Assembly: GCA_036169595.1 (NCBI GenBank)
Contig: CM069770.1
Span: 2,045,001-2,067,500 of the forward strand
Source of the DNA: Dictyostelium firmibasis
Taxonomy: Eukaryota; Evosea; Eumycetozoa; Dictyosteliales; Dictyosteliaceae
Reading direction: 5' to 3'
DNA: 22,500 nucleotides
Shown: one piece after another, positions 14,801-22,500 of the stretch
Layout: the number at the start of each line of letters is the position of its first letter
Numbering within the stretch: position 1 is the first letter of the stretch
The notes under the pieces: generated by a model
Database searches by the model: none
What the model was told of the DNA's origin: nothing
What the model saw: the letters and a program-made list of their open reading frames with translations, nothing else
Position numbers and translations under genes: made by a program

Positions 14801-17173
14801 TGTAACCACAACCTGGGAAATAGTATTTACCATTTACAATATGACCTTTAAGATATTGGAATGGTTTTCTACCAATATCAATAAATGATTGATATGATTT
14901 AACATTTGGAGAACTTTCAATTAATGATAAACCAAGTTGATCTATTGGTGGTCCTTGAACTCTATGATTTTGTTGAATTGAATCTTCTTTCCAATACTTT
15001 TCATCATCCCATTGATAATTTGGTAATATCGATGATTGTTTTCTATCCATTTTATATTCATTTTTAAATTGTGATTTAAAATTAATATTATATCTACCAT
15101 CGCAATAAAGTTGTGATATTGTTTTTTGAATTTCTTTTGTATCATTCTTTTTCTTATGAAGTGGTGAATATATTGATATAGCTTTTAAATTACTAGTTTC
15201 ACTTTGTTCTCTTGGTATCATTTGTTTTAAATAGAACTGTAATGTTGGATGTGGTGCCAATTCAATGAATACTATATCATTTCCTAATTTATTATTGATT
15301 TCAATATGTTTATATAGATTTGAAATTGTTTGCGAAAATTTAACTGGTTTTATTATATTATTAAAAACATATTCAGAGTTGAATGGTGTTGTATCATTAT
15401 AAAGATTGGTTGTTACTGTTGAGAATATTGGTATTTTTGGTGATTGAGATTCAATATTTAAATTTAATATTTGATCTTTTGTAATACTTTGAGTCGATGT
15501 GTGAAATGATGATAATGAACCTAGAATTGCTGAGAAAATTCCTTTATCTTTTAACTCATTTGATATTTGATTTAATTGTTGTTCATTACCTCCTAATACG
15601 ATTGATGTTGGTGAATTGTAACATGCAATTTCAATATTTGGATACTTTGATGAATAATTTGAAGTATATTCTTCTGGACTAATATTAATTGATAACATTC
15701 TACCATTACAATGCGTTTGAATCTGTGCTATTGATCTATGATAAATTAGATTGCATAAAGTATCTAATGAAATCATACCAGAACAATATGCCGCTGGAAT
15801 TTCACCTAAACTATGTCCAACCATAAATGATGCTTCAATACCCCAATGTTTATATAATTCAAATAGCGATATCGTCAACATACACATTGCTGGTTGCGCA
15901 ATCATTGGATGATGAATACTTTTATCACCATCTTCAATGGATCTTAATTTATCCAATACTGAATATCCATAATAATTTGATAATTTATTATTAAGCTTAT
16001 CCATTGATTCTTTGAAAATTGGTTCATGGCTATATAATTCCAAGGCCATTGTATTATATTGTGAACCTTGACCTGCAAATACAAACACTATAATTGGATT
16101 CTTATTAACGATTGAAATATTTGATGATTTCGAATTTGATGTTTGAATTTTATTTGTGGATGATTGTATATTTTCACTAAAATCATTCCAACTTGATGCA
16201 GTAACTACTAAACGTTGATAGAGTGATGTTGATTTACTAAATATTTGTTGTTTAACAAATTCATTAAAATCATTTAATGCTTTAAACTCATCACTATTTA
16301 TTGTTGATTCATATTGTTTTAGTGATTGCACTGAATTGGCTGAAAATGGTATTAGGAATTGTTTGGGTTGTTGTTGTTGTTGTTGTTGTTGATGATGTTG
16401 TTGTTCATTTTTATTGCTACTATTATTGTTATTGTTATTATTATTATTACCATTGTATTGTGATAATACTAAACAACAATTTGAACCAGTAATACCAAAA
16501 TTATTTACAATCATTGAGAAGTTATTGGTTTTCTTTACTTGACTGAATTGCATTGGTTCTGTAACTACTTTTAAATTCCATTCATCAAATTTAATAGATG
16601 GATTAGGTGTGTTAAAATTTATGTTTGGTGTTAAATATTGATGTTTAAACATTAAACAACATTTAATAAGTGATGCTGAACCTGATGCTGGTTCTAAATG
16701 TCCAACTGAGCTTTTAATTGATCCTACTAATAGTGGTTGTTTTTTTGGCTGATTATAATTATTATTACTATTATTATTGAATACTCTTGAAATTCCTTCT
16801 AATTCAATTGGGTCACCAGTTGGGGTACCAGTACCATGTGTTTCTACATAGATGATGTCTTCAAGTTTTACGGATCCATTAGTTGATAATAATGCTGTTT
16901 TAATATTGTCAGCTTGTGACGTTGATGATGGTGAATAAAAGTTTTGTTTATCTTGTAAACCATTACCATCAACATTTGAACTTGCACCTTTAATAACACA
17001 ATAAATATTATTACCGTCAACTATCGATTGTTTTAAACTTTTTAAAACAAATACACCACAACCTTCTGAACGTACAAATCCATCTGCAGTAGCATCGAAT
17101 ACCATACACTTTCCTGTTGATTTACTTAACATATTTAAATATGAAAATGATTTAGGTGAGTTTGTATCTGTTG

Positions 17174-17211
<38 letters not shown>

Positions 17212-17984
17212 AAATAAAATAAAGTTAGATTCAATATTTTTTTAAGTTAAAAGGTTTTTTAAAAAATATAAAATATAGATAAGTTACCTAATAAAAAATT
17301 AACACCACCAACAATTGATAAAGTTGAAGAATGAGTTTTAATAGATTGATAGCCTAATTTAATAGCATTTAATGATGATGAACAAGCGGTATCAATTGTT
17401 ATAGACTCAGCACGAAAATCAAAACAATGTGATAACCTATTTGAAATGGTATGTGCAAAAGAACCGAAAATATTTGGTTGAATTTGGTTTATATTTTTAT
17501 TCATATCCTTATAGTCATAGGATGTACAACCAATGAAAACTGATGTTTGTGAACCACGGATTTTGATTGGATCAATATTGGAATCTTCTAATGCTTCCCA
17601 TGTACATTTTAATAGTAATCTCTGTTGTGGGTCAATTGTTGATACTTCTGATGGATTAATACCAAAAAACAACGGGTCGAATGATTTCCACTCATCAAAT
17701 GGTAATAAACCTCCATTTCCATTTGAAATTTCGCCCAATTCATTGAAATTATCACTCCACCTAGATGTGGTTTTAATAATACCATCGAATCCTTTCATTA
17801 AATTATTCCATAATACAGTTGGTGAATCATTGGATTTGTTTAAATTTCCTGATGGCAATCTAAACCCAATACCAATAATTGCAATATCATCATCACTATA
17901 ATCACCACTTTCATTTTCATTTTCATTATTATTACTATTACTATTATTATTATTATTATTTATTTTAAAATCTAAGGAATTCAT
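8811..17984 (-). CDS. Reducing type I polyketide synthase with C-terminal reductase
   Basis: Two exons (17984-17288 and 17167-8811) give 3017 residues. Domains in order: ketosynthase (~33-460; Cys201 in DTACSSS, His343 in ETHGTG, His389 in SSVGH); acyltransferase (~590-900; Ser685 in GHSLGE); dehydratase (~985-1270; His1008 in [11 protein letters not shown], Asp1174); methyltransferase (~1420-1660; FGGGVG near 1469-1474); enoyl reductase (~1870-2190; TGGVG near 2012); ketoreductase (~2230-2470; Tyr2381 and Asn2385 in YVCSN); acyl carrier (~2505-2575; Ser2537 in GSDSL); and a thioester-reductase-type domain (~2640-3000; GSTGFLG, Tyr2820/Lys2824 in YSKSK). All catalytic residues looked for are present, so a working, iterative, highly reducing, C-methylating synthase is expected. 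The terminal reductase should release the chain as an aldehyde or alcohol. An N9/Q8 linker separates ketosynthase from acyltransferase. Starter and product cannot be read from sequence. Dictyostelium carries dozens of such genes; I cannot say which this is. Confidence 0.96.
17168..17287 (-). other. Intron of the polyketide synthase gene (120 bp)
   Basis: Donor GTAACT and acceptor CAACAG on the minus strand. Splicing joins ketosynthase words GGVNFLL and DTNSPKSF in phase and restores the usual spacing between active-site Cys and the catalytic His residues. The acceptor is preceded by an uninterrupted run of 33 T (A on plus, 17177-17209). Confidence 0.92.
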
Positions 17985-18442
17985 TGTTTATTAGTTTGAG
18001 TGATATTATTTTATAGTATGATAAAAAAATTTTAAGTTTAAAGGTTTAAATACACACCTTTTTTTTAATTCCAACTGTTAAAAAAAAATAATATTAAAAT
18101 AATAAATAATATAGAATCTTTTAAATCTGTCATATCATCTTTGAATTAAAACTGTTAAATAATAAAAAAAATTAAAAAAAAAATTAAAAAAAAAAAATTT
18201 TAAAATAATTTTTTTTCAAATAATTGGATTTTAATTCCCAAAAAAAAATTTAAATAATTATCGTCAAATTTGTGGGTTGATAAAAAAATAAAAATTATAT
18301 AAGTTTTAATAAAATAATTTTAAAAATTAAAAGTAAATTTTTGAATCTGAAAATAAAAACAAAATAAAAAAAATAAAAAAACTTTGTACATACAGTAATT
18401 TAAAAAAAAAATTTATTGAAATAAAAAAAAAAACTTAATCAA
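17985..18442. promoter_or_regulatory. Spacer between polyketide synthase 5' end and PRPP synthetase 3' end
   Basis: Upstream flank of the synthase and downstream flank of the PRPP synthetase gene, both on the minus strand. It is mainly A/T homopolymer. The only patch of higher complexity is 18000-18140, directly upstream of the synthase ATG, likely 5' leader or promoter. No gene or RNA is recognised. Confidence 0.5.
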
Positions 18443-19532
18443 TTATTTACAAATTGAGGTAACACTTTCACCATGGTGGCAACGTCTCATTGTTTCTGAT
18501 AAAACGGAGGCAATAGATATGATTTTAAGCTTTGGACAATTCACTTTGTTGTGTTCATTTGGAATTGAATCAGTGATAACCAATTCAGTGATGGATGATT
18601 CATTTATGATATCGATTCCATTATTTGAGAAAACACCATGAGTAACCAAAGCATAAACTTTTGTGGCACCTTTTTTAATCAATGTTTTTGATGCTAATTT
18701 CAAAGTCTTACATGTATCTGCAATATCATCAATGATGATTGCAATCTTTCCAGCTACGTCGCCCACTAGAATGGTCTCTTCAATATCGAATGAAAATGAT
18801 GATGACAATGATAATGATGTCTCTTTGTTTGCACGATGAATGATTGCTAATTCACTCTCTAATTTATCTGAAATTGCCTTTGCTCTCTTTACACCACCGA
18901 CACCTGGTGATACAATAACAAACTCTTGATTTAAAAATTCAGTCTTTTTCTTCTTTTTAATATATTTTACAAATAGTGGTTCTGTGTAAACATTTTCAAC
19001 TGGTATATTAAAAAATCCTTGGATTTGACTTGAACTATATAAAAAAAAAAATTAAAAAAAAAAAAAAATAAGAAATTTAAATTAATAAATAAAAAAAATA
19101 AAAACAAATATTTGTTTGATGATGTTATACCTACTGTAAATCCATAGTGATTACTCTATCGATACCAGCAGCCTCCATCATATTAGCAACTAATTTACAA
19201 GTGATTGGTGCTCTGGATTTATCTTTTTTAGATTGTCTTGCATAACCAAAAAATGGAACCACTGCAGTGATTCTATGAGCTGATGCTCTTTTTGCGCCAT
19301 CTACCATTACTAATAACTCCATTAAGTAATCATTTACACTTGGGTTACAAGTTGGTTGAACTATATATAAATCTACATCTCTTACTGATTCGTTAATAAT
19401 TACTTGTGTTTCACTATTGGCAAACTTTGAAACCAATGCATTTCCAACCTCTGTATTTAAACATGATGCAATCTCTTTACTTAATGCTGGATGAGCATTA
19501 CCATGTAAAATTACTAATCTATTATTACTCAT
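18443..19532 (-). CDS. Ribose-phosphate pyrophosphokinase (PRPP synthetase) family protein
   Basis: Exons 19532-19135 and 19034-18443 give 329 residues. The family transfers pyrophosphate from ATP to ribose 5-phosphate, making PRPP for nucleotide, His and Trp synthesis in the cytosol. Visible: N-terminal KFANSETQVIINESVRD, the flexible ATP loop (about 98-112, KKDKSRAP), the DLHSSQIQGFF signature rebuilt across the splice (His133), and the PRPP loop DDIADTC (from 235). Three oddities stand out against the family: the loop reads RQS (Ser101) where RQD is usual; the normally SPDxGG motif reads SPGVGG (Gly177); and the signature ends PVEN instead of PVDN. A lysine run and a Ser/Leu/Phe-rich insertion (LSLSSSFSF) follow. 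The C-terminal part resembles human PRPS-associated proteins in places (GDVAGKIAIIIDD, CPKLK). It may be an active isoform or a regulatory subunit. Dictyostelium has several prs paralogues; which one this is remains open. Confidence 0.9.
19035..19134 (-). other. Intron of the PRPP synthetase-family gene (100 bp)
   Basis: Donor GTAGGT, acceptor ATATAG on the minus strand. It splits the His133 codon after its second base; joining restores the PRPP synthetase signature MDLHSSQIQGFF exactly, which supports the boundaries. Confidence 0.93.
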
Positions 19533-19855
19533 GTTTATTTTATTTAATTTTTTTCAATTATTAATACATACAAATATATATATAAATATATAAATATTAT
19601 AAATATGTATGTTGTGGTGAAAAAAAAAAAACACAATTAATTAAAAATTAAAAGAAATAAAATTAAAAATTAAAAAAAAAAAATTAAAAAAAAACAAAAA
19701 AATTTTTTATGAATTTCAAAGTATTAATTTTTTTGAAAAGAAAAAAAATTCGAAAAATCAAGGAAGTCCATTTTGAATTTGTTGTTTGAAATTTATGTTA
19801 CACAAATATTTTTTTCTTCCTTTTTTTATTTATACATAAAAATTTATATTAATAA
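19533..19855. promoter_or_regulatory. Spacer between PRPP synthetase 5' end and SAMHD1-like 3' end
   Basis: A/T-rich. A run of alternating TA-type sequence (about 19566-19612) is bracketed by the inverted words ACATAC and GTATGT and lies some 35-80 bp upstream of the PRPP synthetase start, so it may include its TATA region. Long A and T runs follow. No coding signal is seen. Confidence 0.45.
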
Positions 19856-21473
19856 TTATTTTTTAATATAACGTGCTGGTGAAACAGTGAAAGAAGGATT
19901 TGGTGTTAAATTATGATTGACCAAAAGTTTTCTAAAAGCAGTTTGAACTTGCTCACATTTCTCTTTACTTCTACAAAATATTCTGATTCTTTCCTCTTGA
20001 AATTGATTTGGAATTAAATGACTAGTTTCCTCTTTTTTAATTCTGAAACTTTGTGTTGAGTCATAACGAGTATAGAATTTAGTGGATTGCACTGGATCCT
20101 TATCTTTGAATGCATAATTTAATTTCAAATTTTGTACAATGATATCACTCTCTAAAATACCATTACCTTCGTTTGCAATATCTTTTGCTAAACTGTCTGC
20201 TGACCATTTGATTTTATCAGCTGATACAATAATTTCATCTACAAATTTATAAAGGTTTCTATTTCTTATATTTTTAATAATTTTTCTTGATTTTTCTAAT
20301 TCCTAAAAAATAATAAAATAATAATTATAAATTGTGTAAATAATATAATATATAAATAAAACAAAATAAAAATAATTAAAAAATATTTACAGGTTCTTTT
20401 GAAGTTTCAATACGTCTTAATAAACTATCAGATAAATTTATAAATTCTTTTGGATCATCTAATTGTTCAGAAATTTTTAAGAAATGATCAGCTTCAGTGA
20501 GAGCATCGGCAACCATGAACTCTATTGATTTACCAACCTTATGAGTGTAAACTAATTTATGTAAACTGTAACGAGTATGAAATAGTTCGTAGAGATTATA
20601 GATCTCTTTACTACAGAAACAAATTTGATCATCGATAACCTTGCTAAACTCCATAAGACGTTGAAAATCACAAACTGTTGATCTGCCTAAATAGTAAGAG
20701 TCACGCGATAGATAATCGAATTTATCAACGTCGACACTGTTTCTATTGTTTGCAACTATATCGTAGATGAATGCTCTCTCCTTTGGTCTATGTTTACCTT
20801 GAATGAGACTACTGATATACTTTATATCATCGGTATCATACTCGTCCAAACCTTGTTCATCAATTATCCAATTCAACATTTTTATAGACATCTCTTCATG
20901 ATGAAATCTTTTACCATCACCTAATTGATCGACCCATGATTCAAATGCATGACTGAATGGACCATGACCTAAATCATGACATAGACCTGCTATTCTCACA
21001 AATTTCTGCTCACGTTCTGTTATGTCCAATTCAGGCTGGGTTGCTTTGATTCTGTCTATATATTTACCTGCTAAATGGCTGACACCAATTGAATGCTCAA
21101 ATCTTGAATGTGATGCACATGGGAAAACAAAATTAGTGGTACCCAATTGTTTCAAATCTCTGAGTCTTTGAAATTGCTCTGTGTCTATAAAATCCATTAT
21201 ATAATCTGGTACCTCCATGTGACCATGAATAACATCGTTTATAATCTTTGATGACTTTCTATTTGAGCTTTGGTAACTATCACAATCACCTAAATTACCA
21301 CTACCAACACTATGACCTTTAAAACTACCGATTATACCCCGACCTATTGCATAATTAATTAATCTTGGTGATCTTGGTGATTCATGATATCCTATAAAAT
21401 CAGATGAATCATAATCTGACTCTTCACCTTCTGTTCCTGATATCTCTTCATTTATATATTTAAAGGTACTCAT
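19856..21473 (-). CDS. SAMHD1-type deoxynucleoside triphosphate triphosphohydrolase
   Basis: Exons 21473-20391 and 20302-19856 join in phase 0 to give 509 residues. The family cleaves dNTPs to deoxynucleosides plus triphosphate, trimming dNTP pools. The HD metal centre is complete: His127 (RFEHSIG), His166/Asp167 (LCHDLGHG) and Asp250 (DVDKFDYLSRD), with the surrounding family words FQRLRDLKQLG and HSRFEHSIGVSHLAG. The protein begins with an acidic, Ser-rich tail of about 75 residues and has no SAM domain, unlike human SAMHD1 (626 residues). The C-terminal lobe (about 362-509, starting ELEKSRKIIKNIRNRNLYK) matches the regulatory/tetramer part of the family. The N-terminal tail contains SP sites (HESPRSPR) that could be phosphorylated, an inference. 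Start chosen at the first ATG after the T/A-rich leader. Confidence 0.95.
20303..20390 (-). other. Intron of the SAMHD1-like gene (88 bp)
   Basis: Donor GTAAAT and acceptor TTTTAG on the minus strand; phase 0 between SKEP and ELEKSRK. Both sides continue family-like sequence, and reading through would end the protein shortly after the HD domain. Confidence 0.92.
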
Positions 21474-21648
21474 ATCTATTTGTTTTTTGTGTTTATTTAT
21501 TCTTTTTTTTAAAATTTTTTTTTTTTTTTTTATTGCTTTTCTGGTGAAAAAAAAAAGAAAAAAATAAAAAAAAGAAAAAATTAAAAAAAATAAAATTTAA
21601 AAAAAAATAAAAAATTAAATTAATGATATTTGTTAATTTTAGGTTTGA

Positions 21649-21683
21649 AATGTCACATAATTTATAATTTATAATGTGACATT
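21649..21683. repeat. Perfect inverted repeat, 10 bp arms, 15 bp loop
   Basis: Left arm AATGTCACAT (21649-21658) is the exact reverse complement of ATGTGACATT (21674-21683); the loop is pure A/T. It lies about 175-210 bp upstream of the SAMHD1-like start codon. It could be a palindromic protein-binding site (TGTCACAT) or the trace of a small inverted-repeat element. Confidence 0.85.
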
Positions 21684-22210
21684 GGTTATTATAATAAAAT
21701 AGTTCATTTTTATTTTAAAAATTATTTTTTTTTTTTTTTTATTTTTTATTTTTTATTTTTTTTTTTTTTTTTGTTATAACTATATTATCTCAAAAGAAAA
21801 AAAAAATTTGTATTATTACCATTTTTTTAAAAAAATTTTTTTTTTTTTTTTTATCTGTTTGTGTTGTGAATGTACAAATTATAAAATAATTTTTTGAAAT
21901 TTTTTTTTTTTTTTTGTGTTGGTGTGGGTTGGTGTAAAAAAATAATTTGAAATTATTTTCAACCCGTGAAAATAAAATTATTTGAACAATAAAAAATAAA
22001 AGTTCACTAAGAATTAGTGTATTTTTGTATGTTGTGAACTAGTGTGAAATATGTTTTTGTTGATTGAATCGGTTACTATTATATAAATTAAATTATAATA
22101 AATTTAAATATCTTCACTTGTAAGATTAATTTAGAAAAAAAAAAAAAATAAAAAATAAACTAAAGAGTTAATAAAGAATGATTTTTTTTTAAAAAAAAGG
22201 AAAAACTAAT

Positions 22211-22362
22211 TCACCAATTTCATATGTTTTTCGTTTTATCACTTAAGTAACGATTTTTAAGAAAAATATCAAATCACTGTATTTTATCACCAATTTCATA
22301 TGTTTTTCGTTTTATCACTTAAGTAACGATTTTTTAGAAAAATATCAAATCACTGTATTTTA
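22211..22362. repeat. Tandem duplication, two 76 bp copies with one mismatch
   Basis: Copies 22211-22286 and 22287-22362 both start TCACCAATTTCATATG and end CACTGTATTTTA. I see only one difference (A versus T after the T-run following AACGA). Each copy holds ATCACTTAAGTAACGAT with the palindrome ACTTAAGT. Confidence 0.95.
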
Positions 22363-22500
22363 TATCAATGTTTTATATTAATCATTAAAAAAAAAACCAA
22401 AAAAAACCAAAAAAAAACCAAAAAAAATTTCTATAAAAAAACTAAATGAAAAAATTAGTTTTAATAAAAATTAATTTTTTTTCAACGTGTTTTTTACCAT

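Larger units (their letters stand above)
21474..22500. promoter_or_regulatory. A/T-rich upstream flank of the SAMHD1-like gene, no gene seen
   Basis: About 1 kb of A/T runs with islands of higher complexity at 21640-21700, 21910-22110 and 22200-22370. No reading frame with family resemblance and no tRNA-like fold was found. It contains the hairpin and tandem duplication listed separately. Confidence 0.5.

Noticed and set aside
17533-17901. Plus-strand frame of 122 codons
   Set aside because: Antisense to the ketosynthase exon, which has the conserved Cys motif and family sequence.
18443-21473. Operon of PRPP synthetase and SAMHD1-like genes
   Set aside because: Each has its own introns and an A/T-rich flank with apparent start and end signals; no evidence of a shared transcript.
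21474-22500. Search for tRNA genes and tRNA-linked elements in the right flank
   Set aside because: No A-box/B-box pair or cloverleaf could be seen by eye.

Overview
The window looks like nuclear DNA of a social amoeba, almost certainly Dictyostelium discoideum or a close relative. Intergenic DNA is nearly pure A/T with long homopolymer runs. Introns are short (88-120 bp), extremely A/T-rich and bounded by GT/AG. Coding sequence uses A/T-ending codons and carries long runs of Asn (AAT), Gln (CAA) and Lys-Glu. FNIP-repeat proteins and large single-chain reducing polyketide synthases are also hallmarks of this group. No tRNA, rRNA, CRISPR array or intact transposon was recognised.

Layout: (1) 1-4516, minus strand, 5' part of a very large gene that runs off the left edge. 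Three C-x2-C-x14-H-x3-C fingers, a UIM-like helix and a C-terminal helical motif point to SLX4, the scaffold for structure-specific nucleases in DNA repair. (2) 5157-7013, plus strand, an FNIP-repeat protein, divergent from gene 1 across a 640 bp A/T-rich spacer. (3) 7014-8169, mostly low complexity, with broken chromodomain-like traces on both strands and an isolated CCAATCACGTGG box. (4) 8170-8670, plus strand, a small cysteine-rich secreted protein with the layout of a GPI-anchored surface protein. (5) 8811-17984, minus strand, a two-exon reducing polyketide synthase of 3017 residues (KS-AT-DH-MT-ER-KR-ACP plus a terminal reductase). (6) 18443-19532, minus strand, a two-exon PRPP synthetase-family gene of 329 residues with unusual substitutions in normally conserved motifs. 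(7) 19856-21473, minus strand, a two-exon SAMHD1-type dNTP triphosphohydrolase of 509 residues without a SAM domain. (8) 21474-22500, A/T-rich upstream DNA with a perfect 10-bp-arm hairpin and a fresh 76 bp tandem duplication.

The genes do not form an obvious pathway cluster. Two loose links exist: PRPP synthetase and SAMHD1 are adjacent and co-oriented and act at opposite ends of nucleotide supply, and SLX4 and SAMHD1 homologues both bear on DNA replication and repair. The polyketide synthase carries its own release domain and no tailoring genes lie beside it. Splice sites and domain calls were made by eye; no alignment or database search was run.
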